The notes under the pieces: model-generated
What the model was told of the DNA's origin: nothing
The model's database searches: none
What the model saw: the letters and a program-made list of their open reading frames with translations, nothing else
Assembly (NCBI GenBank): GCA_018650845.1
Contig: JABIFF010000002.1
Span: forward strand, 62,001-126,000
Direction of reading: 5' to 3'
Origin: Chloroflexota bacterium
GTDB taxonomy: Bacteria > Chloroflexota > Dehalococcoidia > Lucifugimonadales > Lucifugimonadaceae
DNA length: 64,000 bases
Position numbers and translations under genes: made by a program
Part shown: in pieces, positions 10,318 to 18,351 of the stretch
How positions within the stretch are numbered: the first letter of the stretch is position 1
Layout of the letters: the number at the start of each line of letters is the position of its first letter

Positions 10318-11088
10318 CTAACTTCGTCCAACGGTTTTCATGAACTGTTTGCCGTATGTGCTCATGAAAGTTGGGATGTGGGTGTAGTGATACTGAATGC
10401 CAGCTTCGGTGTTCTTGATCGCCTGCTCGGCTGCGCTTGGAGTTCCTGAAGCGTGACCCGCAGCGTGGATTCGGTCGAAGGTTTCTTTGACGACTTTCTG
10501 CACGTCAGGGTGTCCGTTGTCGCCGGGGTGACCCATCGATTGCGCTAGATCGGTTGGCCCGATGAAGAACACGTCGATGTCTGGAACTGCCAGAATTTCG
10601 TCTAAGTTCTCAACCGCAACGATATCTTCGATCTGAACACACACCAACATCTCTCGATTGGCGTCCTTCACATATTCGGAAGCCGGCGAGCCCCAGCCAA
10701 AATCGGACATCCGCCCTCCGCCCATGCCTCGCATACCGCCGGGGTGGTAGAGACACGCTTCAACCACTGCCCGTGCCTCGTCGGCCGTGTTCACGTGAGG
10801 AACCTGTACGCCCATCGCACCGCGGTCGAGATATTTGTTTATGACGGCAGGGTCGTTCTTCTCGGGGCGAACTATCGGGGTGATGCCACAAAGCTCAGCC
10901 GCCATGATCATCGGACCAATGTTGTCGGGCGTTATCGAACCGTGTTCGGCATCGAGCATGACCCAATCGAAATCTAGCTCGCCGATCATCTCGACAACTT
11001 CGGCTGAAGGGAACTGAACGGATACCCCATAGGCGGGTTTTCCCGACTTAATAAGATTCTTCATCCGATTTTTTTGTAGATGAGCCAT
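10318..11088 (-). CDS. HpcH/HpaI family aldolase
   Basis: A 256-residue class II pyruvate aldolase-type TIM barrel. Members cleave 4-hydroxy-2-oxo acids, or related compounds, to pyruvate and an aldehyde using a divalent metal. Visible motifs are V-M-L-D-A-E-H-G (catalytic His), P-I-V-R-P (substrate Arg), G-A-M-G-V-Q-V-P-H-V-N-T, V-C-V-Q-I-E-D-I (metal Glu) and F-I-G-P-T-D-L-A (metal Asp). The physiological substrate is not determined by sequence. It is first in a two-gene unit with the methyltransferase. Confidence 0.9.
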   Translation of the reverse strand: MAHLQKNRMKNLIKSGKPAYGVSVQFPSAEVVEMIGELDFDWVMLDAEHGSITPDNIGPMIMAAELCGITPIVRPEKNDPAVINKYLDRGAMGVQVPHVNTADEARAVVEACLYHPGGMRGMGGGRMSDFGWGSPASEYVKDANREMLVCVQIEDIVAVENLDEILAVPDIDVFFIGPTDLAQSMGHPGDNGHPDVQKVVKETFDRIHAAGHASGTPSAAEQAIKNTEAGIQYHYTHIPTFMSTYGKQFMKTVGRS

Positions 11089-11339
11089 TGGGTTATCGAA
11101 CTCCTGTTTTCGTCAACTGAGTGATGAGATTTCGCTGAAACGACATGATGATCGTAAATAACGCCCTTCGCTAGCCCTGACATTGTCTCATCAGATGTTG
11201 ACATGCCAACGGCGCGAGAAGAAAATTTTCACCCTGTTGTGAATTTAAAAACAACCGAGGTCGACTTTTTAACAGCGATCATCGGAAGTTGAATTCATTT
11301 CTGCTCTCTCATCGACATAGTTGAATAGGCCGCTCCACA

Positions 11340-12503
11340 GTGACACAGCTCGCATCTCGACAGGCAAATCTGGGTACCGAAACCGCGTTCGAAACCCTCG
11401 CCAAGGCTAAGGAACTGGAACGACAGGGGAAATCAATCATTCACCTTGAAATTGGTGAACCTGATTTCGATACTCCTGAGCACATCCGCGACGCCGCCAA
11501 GAAGGCGCTCGATGACGGATTCACTCACTACGGCGCTTCGGCTGGCCAGCTCGAAACTCGAGAAGCCATCGCCAAGCACCAGACCGAGCGACAGGGCTAC
11601 GACGTCTCTCCCGATAGCGTAATCGTGACTCCCGGTGGTAAACCGGTGATGTTCTTCACGATCATGGCGTTGATCGAAGAGGGCGACGAGGTTATTTACC
11701 CGAACCCAGGATTCCCGATTTACGAATCGATGATCGAATACATGGGCGGCACTGCCGTTCCTATGCAGCTGAACGAAGAGACCGGTTACAACGCCGATAT
11801 CGAAAAGCTTCGATCGCTGATTACTCCTCGCACGAAGTTGATGATCGTCAACTCGCCAAACAATCCGTGCGGAAGTGTTATTCCTGAAGAAGATCTAGAG
11901 AAGATCGCTCAGATGGCTGTCGAAAATGACATCACTGTCATGGCCGACGAAATCTACAAAGACATGTACTACGGCGACGACGTAGAGCACGTTTCTATTA
12001 CAAAGTTCCCCGGCATGCGCGAACGTACAGTCATTCTTGACGGCTTCTCGAAGAGCTACGCAATGACTGGATGGCGCTTGGGCTACGGTGTGTTCCCTGA
12101 GTTCCTCGTGGAACCTGTGACCCGCCTAATGACCAACAGCGTGTCTTGCACATCAGTCCACACTCAAATGGCCGGTATTGCAGCACTTGAGGGTTCCCAG
12201 GAATCTGTGAAGGAAATGATGAAGGAATTCACTATTCGACGAGACATCATTGTCGAAGGTTTGAATTCTCTTCCTGGCGTTTCTTGCCCGACTCCAAAGG
12301 GAGCGTTCTACGCATTCCCGAATATCACGGGAACAGGGCTTAGTTCACAGGAATTTGCAGAGAAGGCGATGTACGAAGGTGGAGTTGCTCTGCTTTCAGG
12401 TACGGCCTTTGGTGTGTACGGCGACGGCTACGTTCGAGTGTCATTCGCAAACTCACGAGAGAACCTCAAAGAGGCTATCGAGCGACTCCGCAAGATTCTT
12501 TAG
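11340..12503 (+). CDS. class I/II pyridoxal-phosphate aminotransferase (AspC-like)
   Basis: A 387-residue fold-type I aminotransferase of the aspartate/aromatic type. Motifs are I-G-E-P-D-F-D-T-P, Y-G-A-S-A-G, N-S-P-N-N-P-C-G, an M-A-D-E-I-Y-K-D PLP Asp/Tyr region and the Schiff-base Lys in G-F-S-K-S-Y-A-M-T-G-W-R-L-G-Y. The C-terminal substrate Arg is in Y-V-R-V-S-F-A. It probably transfers amino groups between aspartate, or a similar donor, and a 2-oxo acid. The start is GTG with no strong ribosome site. A canonical terminator follows. Confidence 0.92.
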   Translation: MTQLASRQANLGTETAFETLAKAKELERQGKSIIHLEIGEPDFDTPEHIRDAAKKALDDGFTHYGASAGQLETREAIAKHQTERQGYDVSPDSVIVTPGGKPVMFFTIMALIEEGDEVIYPNPGFPIYESMIEYMGGTAVPMQLNEETGYNADIEKLRSLITPRTKLMIVNSPNNPCGSVIPEEDLEKIAQMAVENDITVMADEIYKDMYYGDDVEHVSITKFPGMRERTVILDGFSKSYAMTGWRLGYGVFPEFLVEPVTRLMTNSVSCTSVHTQMAGIAALEGSQESVKEMMKEFTIRRDIIVEGLNSLPGVSCPTPKGAFYAFPNITGTGLSSQEFAEKAMYEGGVALLSGTAFGVYGDGYVRVSFANSRENLKEAIERLRKIL

Positions 12504-12540
12504 GTTTTCGTTTGTAGTTCTTCCTAGAGCAATTATTTGT

Positions 12541-12572
12541 AACTCCGCCGGTAACGGCGGAGTTATATTTTT
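12541..12572 (+). terminator. Rho-independent terminator of the aminotransferase gene
   Basis: The stem AACTCCGCC (12541-12549) pairs with GGCGGAGTT (12556-12564) around a GGTAAC loop and is followed by ATATTTTTG. It lies about 40 nt after the aminotransferase stop. Confidence 0.88.
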
Positions 12573-12624
12573 GATGGCCTTATTCCCCCCTTATTCCCAA
12601 AGTGCAAGCTGGTGCTATCTCCTC

Positions 12625-12737
12625 TTCCCGACCGAAGCGATAGCGCAGCGGAGGGATCTTCGGTGGTTTTGTGCTGTGTGCGACTGGGAGCGTCCCCACA
12701 CCAGAACCCTCGACTCCGCAGACTCCGCTCGGGAAAT
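12625..12737. repeat. intergenic imperfect inverted-repeat element, copy 2
   Basis: The left arm 12625-12660 (TTCCCGACCGAAGCG..GCGGAGGGATCT) and right arm 12706-12737 (ACCCTCGACTCCGC..CTCCGCTCGGGAAAT) are imperfect inverted repeats. They match the arms of the element at 9361-9525. No coding potential is seen inside. Confidence 0.6.
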
Positions 12738-12767
12738 CTAAAGTAGGCGTTAGGGTGTTTGCCTTCT

Positions 12768-13481
12768 CTACTTCACTCGCTGAACGTCGACTTCACACGC
12801 CTTCATTAGATCGCGGGTGTTGGCACGTGCGATTGCTCGAAGAACATGCTGCGTAACCCGTTTGACCTGCTTCAGCGGAGCTTCGACAACGGCTTCCGAG
12901 TGTTCGTTTAGCAATCCCCATTGATCGGGGACTTCCGTTGTTCGGATCATTCGATGTGGAGCCATGATGTAGTGATAATCGGCACAACGGAGATACGCCG
13001 GATCGTGAAATTTAGTCGACAGCGTTTCGATTCGCTTTTTAGTTGAAGCTGACTTACTGGCTACCGCTTCTGCATCGGCTTCAGCGAGAGCTATTGCTTG
13101 CCCCGTATTAGCCGTCGCCGCGATTGCCTTCGCGTCAGATAAAACGCTCCGAGTAAGTTCCGTAGCCTCGTCTAGTGATTTGGCTTTCTTACGAAGTCGC
13201 TTCTTCGTGCGCTCGTTGTTGTCGTCTCGACTCAGATCAGCACGGCTCGACTTCACTTCGATAAGGAACACACGGTTCTCAGGCCCTAGCCCAACGACAT
13301 CGGCGATTCGTCCGAACGGCCCTTCTAGTCGAACTTCGTAACCGATCACTCGACATTCAGCCACCTCCCACAACCACTTCCAGGCCGCCCATTTCAAGGC
13401 GTAGGTCAGTTCTGTCTCATTACCGTTTTTGAAATTGGTGAAGGCAGCTGATTTGGCAGGAATTTCGATAGAAGTGGGCAT
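12768..13481 (-). CDS. MmcB-like PD-(D/E)XK nuclease domain protein
   Basis: A 237-residue protein with a PD-(D/E)XK core: R-I-A-D-V-V-G-L (Asp) followed by V-F-L-I-E-V-K-S-S-R-A-D-L (E-x-K). This matches the MmcB family of DNA-repair-associated nuclease-like proteins, including the later Y-L-R-C-A-D-Y-H-Y-I-M-A and G-L-L-N segment. Between the core (to residue about 85) and that segment lies an 80-residue Ala/Lys/Glu-rich helical insert not expected in MmcB. It is divergent from the FtsZ-like gene across a 16-bp inverted repeat. Whether it still cuts DNA is unknown. Confidence 0.65.
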   Translation of the reverse strand: MPTSIEIPAKSAAFTNFKNGNETELTYALKWAAWKWLWEVAECRVIGYEVRLEGPFGRIADVVGLGPENRVFLIEVKSSRADLSRDDNNERTKKRLRKKAKSLDEATELTRSVLSDAKAIAATANTGQAIALAEADAEAVASKSASTKKRIETLSTKFHDPAYLRCADYHYIMAPHRMIRTTEVPDQWGLLNEHSEAVVEAPLKQVKRVTQHVLRAIARANTRDLMKACEVDVQRVK

Positions 13482-13569
13482 GGGAAACTCGAATTAGGGT
13501 GAAATCAGATCATCGCCCAAACCCCAATTGAACTCGTAACCGAACTGTCATCTACCTGCAAACAGGTTG

Positions 13570-13634
13570 ATTAGCACGCTTGTTCCGAAAAAGTGTTCTA
13601 AATAGCTAGTAATTAATAGAACAGGCGTGCTAAT
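13570..13634. promoter_or_regulatory. 16-bp inverted repeat upstream of the FtsZ-like gene
   Basis: ATTAGCACGCTTGTTC (13570-13585) and GAACAGGCGTGCTAAT (13619-13634) are complementary at 15 of 16 positions, separated by a 33-nt AT-rich spacer that could hold a promoter. The site is centred in the divergent region between the MmcB-like and FtsZ-like genes. Paired operator sites or a cruciform are possible. The binding protein is unknown. Confidence 0.5.
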
Positions 13635-13696
13635 TTATGGTTCCGGTCGGGAATGAACACTGCGATTCATCCCCAAAACGCACAAGGCAGGAATCG

Positions 13697-14758
13697 ATGT
13701 TGAAGCTAACTGAAACCCACACCACAACGAACGTAGACGTCCGAGTAATCGGCGTCGGTGGAGCAGGCTGCTCCTCCCTGATTCGTCTTCAGGAGTGCGG
13801 CTCGTCGAGCCTAAGCATGCTGGGCATCGACACGGGCTCAGCGGCTCAGAATCTTCCCAACGATATCGAATCGATCACTATTGGAAACGGATTCGGTAGC
13901 GGTGGAAACTCTGAAACGGCGGTCGAACATTTTTCAGAGGCCGAGCTCGCAGTGGAAGATTTCGTTGAAGAAGCCGACGTTGTGATCATCCTCGCCGGTC
14001 TGGGGCGTGGCACCGGCTCTGGATTGTCGCCTCGCATCGCCGACATCGCTCGTCGTTCAGGTGCTTTGACCATAGCGGCCGTGAATATGCCATTCGAATT
14101 CGAAGGTCGTTTCCGCAACCAGTCTGCCGTACAAGCTCACTCAGCGCTCAAGAACGCAACTGATGCGGTGATCACGATGAACAACGATGACCTATCAAAG
14201 CTCAACTCTGCTAGCTCTTCGCTAAATGGAGCGTTCCAGCTGGCCGATCTGAATATCGCTAACGCTGTTCGTGCGATCACAACTGAGCTTGAATCTTCGC
14301 CCGAACGAAGAGCGGCTGTACTGCAATCGCTTGGCGATGCCGGAGATTCGGTAGTTCTAGCCGGATCGTCCGATGGCTTGCATGCTGGTCGCACCGCTGT
14401 GTCAGAGGCATTCGATTCAACTAGTAGTGAATTCAGCAGGGTCGCTTCAGTCGTTATTCATGTTGAAGGCGGAATTGGTCTGTCGTTGGGGCAGGTTGCT
14501 GAAGCGGTTACGGAATTACGAGTGAAGGTAGGGCGACGTGCTGATGTTCATGTTTCGAGTCAGCGACTTATAGGCATGGGGCAAGAGTTGAAAGTGACAC
14601 TTGTGCTTGCTGGGATTGAGCTTGTACGACAGGTGGAAGAGCAGCCTTCACGTCTCACCCGGGTGAAGGAACGACAGTCTGTTGTACCAACTGTTTCAGT
14701 ATTCGAGACAGAGGCTCCGAAGCGCACACGAGGTCCGGTACTGCTTCCAACCGGCTAG
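13697..14758 (+). CDS. divergent FtsZ/tubulin-like GTPase
   Basis: A 353-residue FtsZ-superfamily protein. The N-terminal T1 loop V-I-G-V-G-G-A-G-C-S-S, the tubulin signature variant A-G-L-G-R-G-T-G-S-G (FtsZ: GMGGGTGTG) and P-F-E-F-E-G-R follow FtsZ order. V-I-T-M-N-N-D-D-L stands where FtsZ has I-V-I-P-N-D-R-L. The T7 loop, N-x-D-F-A-D in FtsZ, is replaced by a stretch around LADLNIANAVRAIT that lacks the usual Asp pair, so GTP hydrolysis on polymerisation may be altered. The C-terminal tail lacks an obvious FtsZ conserved peptide. ATG 13697 has AGGA about 5 nt upstream; an in-frame ATG at 13637 overlaps the promoter region. It is probably a paralog beside a canonical ftsZ elsewhere. Confidence 0.8.
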   Translation: MLKLTETHTTTNVDVRVIGVGGAGCSSLIRLQECGSSSLSMLGIDTGSAAQNLPNDIESITIGNGFGSGGNSETAVEHFSEAELAVEDFVEEADVVIILAGLGRGTGSGLSPRIADIARRSGALTIAAVNMPFEFEGRFRNQSAVQAHSALKNATDAVITMNNDDLSKLNSASSSLNGAFQLADLNIANAVRAITTELESSPERRAAVLQSLGDAGDSVVLAGSSDGLHAGRTAVSEAFDSTSSEFSRVASVVIHVEGGIGLSLGQVAEAVTELRVKVGRRADVHVSSQRLIGMGQELKVTLVLAGIELVRQVEEQPSRLTRVKERQSVVPTVSVFETEAPKRTRGPVLLPTG

Positions 14759-14817
14759 TCGATTGTTCAGTTACGGGAATATTTTCTGGCGGACCCGGTC
14801 GTATGACCGGCAGGCGT

Positions 14818-14850
14818 AAACGCCGCACCAAACGCCTCGGTGCGGCGTTT
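14818..14850. terminator. bidirectional 12-bp hairpin terminator
   Basis: AAACGCCGCACC (14818-14829) pairs perfectly with GGTGCGGCGTTT (14839-14850) around a 9-nt loop, followed by TTCCTTTAAG. It lies between the convergent FtsZ-like and regulator genes. A and T tracts on both sides let it serve both strands. Confidence 0.85.
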
Positions 14851-14902
14851 TCCTTTAAGTCTTTATTTCTTTGGGATACCGTCGCCGGTCAAACCGAATC
14901 AG

Positions 14903-16090
14903 CTAGTCGGCGATTATTTGCGTGACAGAGTCGGCAGCCGGCGGGATGAACATGTATCCACTGCCTCTGACAGTTTTAATAAGCCCTTTGCCAGATGCAG
15001 TTTTATTGAGCTTCTTACGAAGACGAAATATCGCCACATCGACAGCGTTATCGGCGGGACGAGAATCCTTCGACCAGCATCGATCCATCAATTCAACGGC
15101 AGACACCGGCTGGTCGGGCGACGAGGCAAGCGTGTGCATCAGCATGAATTCCGTGGGGGAGAGAGATATAAGTGTGCCGTCCATCTCCATGCGTTCTGAT
15201 TCAGGGTTTAGTGCGAACCCTGACATTCGGATAGGAGAAGTGGTTTGACCCGCTGCATTCGTTGGTGCGACGATTTCAACTGCTCGGAATGGCTGACTCT
15301 GGGAAGATGAGTGCTCACGGCTAGCAATCAATCCGTCTAGCGATCCAAAACTAACCATCAGTTCAAGCTGCTCAATCTCTTTTAGTGTTGGCAGTTCAAG
15401 AGACTTGTTTAGGACATAAATGACGCCGATGGTGTCGAGTCCTCTGGTGATCGGCGCAACAATCCCTTGTCGGAAACCCGCCTGTTCAGCCCATGACGGC
15501 AAAGTCATCGCCCCGTCATCGCTATCGGAAATGACTATCGCAGAACCCTGGCGCGCCGCCGTCGCTCCGGGGTCGTCGCCACCAATTGGCTCGAACGAAT
15601 CTCGTATGTGACCGAGTTGGCCTTCGTAGCTCCAGTTCGATGGTGAAAGCACACCGTGAGCGTCACGCAAATTGAACACTACGGCCGCTGGATATTCTGT
15701 TGCCATACGTGCAGCCGAAGCAAGACGGGCGTCCTGACTGAGAACGTTGTTTCCTCGAAGAACTCGAATGCCACCGAGAATCCGACTAGCGCTCGCCTCG
15801 CTTGCTAGCTGCTGGTTTGCTTCGAATAACTCTTCCTGTAGAACCGTGTTTGCTGTGTGCGATCGAACATGAACGACGGAAGCGACGATTCCAAGCGCTA
15901 TTGCAAACGGGATCACAACCAATGATGTGCCGGTCGCTAGACCCACGGTAATTGCTACGGCTAGTCCGAAGCTGTTCGCCAGCGAGTATCCCGCTAGGTT
16001 GTCGAGAAGCGACTGTTTCCATCTGGGAGATTTGTTGGAATCTGAGAAATCGGTTGTGTCGGTTGGGTGCTCGGAAGAAATTAAAGTCAT
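14903..16090 (-). CDS. membrane-anchored GAF and winged-helix transcriptional regulator
   Basis: A 395-residue protein of unusual architecture. Residues 35-72 form one or two transmembrane helices. A short coiled region (about 80-100) precedes a GAF-like sensor domain (about 110-255, ending G-V-I-Y-V-L-N-K). The C terminus (about 290-390) is an OmpR/PhoB-type winged helix: L-S-P-T-E-F-M-L-M-H-T-L, A-V-D-V-A-I-F-R-L-R-K-K-L and I-K-T-V-R-G-S-G-Y-M-F. No receiver domain is present, so it looks like a one-component membrane regulator with sensor and DNA-binding domains both on the cytosolic side. The signal and targets are unknown. It is divergent from the helicase gene. Confidence 0.75.
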   Translation of the reverse strand: MTLISSEHPTDTTDFSDSNKSPRWKQSLLDNLAGYSLANSFGLAVAITVGLATGTSLVVIPFAIALGIVASVVHVRSHTANTVLQEELFEANQQLASEASASRILGGIRVLRGNNVLSQDARLASAARMATEYPAAVVFNLRDAHGVLSPSNWSYEGQLGHIRDSFEPIGGDDPGATAARQGSAIVISDSDDGAMTLPSWAEQAGFRQGIVAPITRGLDTIGVIYVLNKSLELPTLKEIEQLELMVSFGSLDGLIASREHSSSQSQPFRAVEIVAPTNAAGQTTSPIRMSGFALNPESERMEMDGTLISLSPTEFMLMHTLASSPDQPVSAVELMDRCWSKDSRPADNAVDVAIFRLRKKLNKTASGKGLIKTVRGSGYMFIPPAADSVTQIIAD

Positions 16091-16200
16091 GCTGGCAACG
16101 CTACTAAAAATGAGAGTCGGACTACCTGTTTACGGTTGAACGGAGTTTGATCGAAACGTTAGCCCGTGAATGTTGACTGTCGGAAGTGGGCAATGTGGAC

Positions 16201-16215
16201 GTACACTAGATGTAC
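16201..16215. promoter_or_regulatory. GTACA-N5-TGTAC inverted repeat upstream of the helicase
   Basis: A short dyad, GTACActagaTGTAC, lies in the divergent spacer between the membrane regulator and the helicase. It sits just before the helicase frame opens at 16219. Size and position suit an operator, possibly for the neighbouring regulator, but this is inference. Confidence 0.35.
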
Positions 16216-16269
16216 TAAATATCGAAACATTTTGAAAATTACTCCTACCCACAGAAGGGCACCAGAACA

Positions 16270-18351
16270 CTGGGCACTCTAGGCCGACTGAAAAGTCTGA
16301 TCGGTCGCGGCGATAACACCAGCGGAACATCTTCAGCTGGATCGCAATCACGAACTAAAAAGCGTAACGCCGCCAACCGCACTCCAAATTCCACCGATTC
16401 CACTAGCTCGCAATCTGCAAAATCGTCAGCCAATTCGGCTCCCGGACGATCCCGCAAGCGAAAACCTCGTTCAAATCAGAACTCCGAACAGCGTGAAGAC
16501 ACGCGTCGGTCTGATTCACGGCGAACTGACTCCCGACGAGACGATCGTGACGATCGACGGTCGGATTCACGTCGATCTGACTCAAGGCGCAACGATCGTA
16601 ACGACCAACGTTCCGATTCTCGTCGGTCCGACTCAGGTCGCAATGATCGTGACGATCGACGATCCGATTCACGTCGGCCTGACTCACGACGCAACGATAG
16701 AGATGATCGACGATCTGGCTCACGTAGAGCAGACCGACGACGTGCCGAGCGAATGCCTGAACCAAGAGGCGAATATCGAGATGAAGCCGGAGATCGTAAC
16801 AACGAAGACGGTAACCGAGAACGAACTCATCGCTCACGCAGAGAAGATCGAGACGATCGCAGCGACTCACGAGCTATAGGCCCACGCGACGGCAACCGTC
16901 AGCGTTCCCAGCGAGCCGATTCCGACCGCGGAGATCGACGTAATCGCAAGGACGATCGATCACCACGTGAAGACTTCCGCGACCGTCGAGACGACCGTCC
17001 TGCGAAGCGATCTCGTGATGAATCTTCAACACCGCGGCGTGAAAGCCGTTCAAGGAACGAAGATCGATATGAAAAGCATGAGTACCGCGAGACTCGAGAG
17101 CCGGTAGCGAAGAAAGATCGCACGCCGGTTCGAGGTCAGCCGACTCGTCGCCGAGACAAAGAAGAGCAGCGTCAGCCAGAGGCTGAAGCTCTGACGCAGG
17201 TTCGTACTGATCTGCAGGGAACTACCGATTGGGGTGGACTCAAACTCGAAAAGACCATCGTCAATTCGATTTTGAACATGGGTTACGAAAAACCGTCCGA
17301 TATTCAGGAAGCCTCGATTCCGTGGCAGCTTGAAGGTCGAGATGTTGTTGCTCAAGCGGTAACCGGATCCGGTAAAACTGCTTCATTCGGCATTCCGATG
17401 TGTAACTTAGTCGACCCTGATTCACGCGATGTACAAGGTCTGGTACTCGTTCCAACTCGTGAGCTTGCTCAACAGGTTCAACGCGAACTGTCTCTAATTG
17501 GACGAGATCGTGGAATCAGCGTTGTTGCTGTTTACGGTGGAGAGCCAATCGCTAAGCAGATTCGAGGACTCGAACAGGGTGCATCGATCGTAGTTGGTAC
17601 TCCAGGTCGACTAAAAGACCTGATGAACCGCCGAATTCTTGATCTTGGATATGTTCGAAACGCTGTTTTGGATGAAGCGGATGAGATGCTCGATATTGGC
17701 TTTGCCGATGACATGGAGTTCATTCTCAAACGTACTCCAAGCACTCGCCAAACCGCTCTATTCTCAGCGACTATCCCAGGATTCATCCGGGGTCTTATTC
17801 GTCGATACCTCGACGATCCGCGCTGGGTTCAGTTGGTGAACGACTCTAAGGGTCTTGAGACCGTTGATGAAGTCGATCAAATCTTCTACGACGTCGCTTC
17901 GCAGGACAAAGCAGACGGCATTATGGAGATTCTCGACGATATCGAAGAGGGTTCACAGATCCTGATCTTCAGGAAGATGCAGGTCGGTGTCGACCGTCTT
18001 TCGAAGGGTCTCGCTGGCGAAGGGTTTGCCATCAAGGGAATTCACGGTGGAATGTCGCAATCGGAACGAAACCGAGTAATGAACTCGTTCCGTGATGGCA
18101 GCCTGAGAATGCTTGTTGCTACCAACCTCGCAGCACGTGGTTTGGATATTCCGACCATCTCACACGTCATCAATTACGACATGCCTGAGAACATTGAAGA
18201 GTATGTTCACCGAATCGGTCGAACCGCTCGAATGGGCAAGCGTGGAACAGCTGTCAGCTTTATCGGTGAATGGGACTTCGAACTGCACGAGCAGATCGTT
18301 GCCAAGATCGGTGAAGACAAGATGATTCGCCGCAAGTTCGCCTTTTACTAG
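16270..18351 (+). CDS. DEAD-box RNA helicase with long R/S/D-repeat N-terminal tail
   Basis: An ATP-dependent RNA helicase with a complete core. Motif Q is G-Y-E-K-P-S-D-I-Q, motif I A-V-T-G-S-G-K-T, Ia P-T-R-E-L-A-Q-Q and Ib T-P-G-R. Motif II is D-E-A-D, III S-A-T, V R-G-L-D-I-P and VI H-R-I-G-R-T-A-R. The frame is open without stops from 16219. The first in-frame ATG (16753) falls inside the last of five tandem 51-bp repeats (17-residue unit like RRSDSRRSDSRRNDRND), so the true N terminus is upstream. No ATG, GTG or TTG exists there. CTG 16270, about 10 nt after AGAAGGG, is the best candidate, giving 693 residues with about 310 of disordered, Arg-rich tail. Roles in RNA folding, ribosome assembly or cold adaptation are inferred from family. 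Confidence 0.85.
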   Translation: MGTLGRLKSLIGRGDNTSGTSSAGSQSRTKKRNAANRTPNSTDSTSSQSAKSSANSAPGRSRKRKPRSNQNSEQREDTRRSDSRRTDSRRDDRDDRRSDSRRSDSRRNDRNDQRSDSRRSDSGRNDRDDRRSDSRRPDSRRNDRDDRRSGSRRADRRRAERMPEPRGEYRDEAGDRNNEDGNRERTHRSRREDRDDRSDSRAIGPRDGNRQRSQRADSDRGDRRNRKDDRSPREDFRDRRDDRPAKRSRDESSTPRRESRSRNEDRYEKHEYRETREPVAKKDRTPVRGQPTRRRDKEEQRQPEAEALTQVRTDLQGTTDWGGLKLEKTIVNSILNMGYEKPSDIQEASIPWQLEGRDVVAQAVTGSGKTASFGIPMCNLVDPDSRDVQGLVLVPTRELAQQVQRELSLIGRDRGISVVAVYGGEPIAKQIRGLEQGASIVVGTPGRLKDLMNRRILDLGYVRNAVLDEADEMLDIGFADDMEFILKRTPSTRQTALFSATIPGFIRGLIRRYLDDPRWVQLVNDSKGLETVDEVDQIFYDVASQDKADGIMEILDDIEEGSQILIFRKMQVGVDRLSKGLAGEGFAIKGIHGGMSQSERNRVMNSFRDGSLRMLVATNLAARGLDIPTISHVINYDMPENIEEYVHRIGRTARMGKRGTAVSFIGEWDFELHEQIVAKIGEDKMIRRKFAFY
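16504..16758 (+). repeat. five tandem 51-bp repeats coding a 17-residue R/S/D unit
   Basis: Unit starts at about 16504, 16555, 16606, 16657 and 16708 are spaced exactly 51 bp. Each unit codes R/Q-R-S-x-S-R-R-x-D-x-x-R then a charged run, with the first four well conserved and the fifth degenerate. The period is a multiple of three and synonymous changes are frequent, indicating selection on protein. It lies in the helicase tail. Confidence 0.85.

Noticed and set aside
16504-16758. Possible CRISPR-like or microsatellite array
   Set aside because: There are no spacers, the repeats are directly joined, the period is a multiple of three and the sequence is translated.
16476-16879. Long open frames on the minus strand and in another plus frame over the helicase repeat region
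   Set aside because: They are mirrors of the 51-bp repeats, which lack stops in several frames. Only the helicase frame continues into a known domain.
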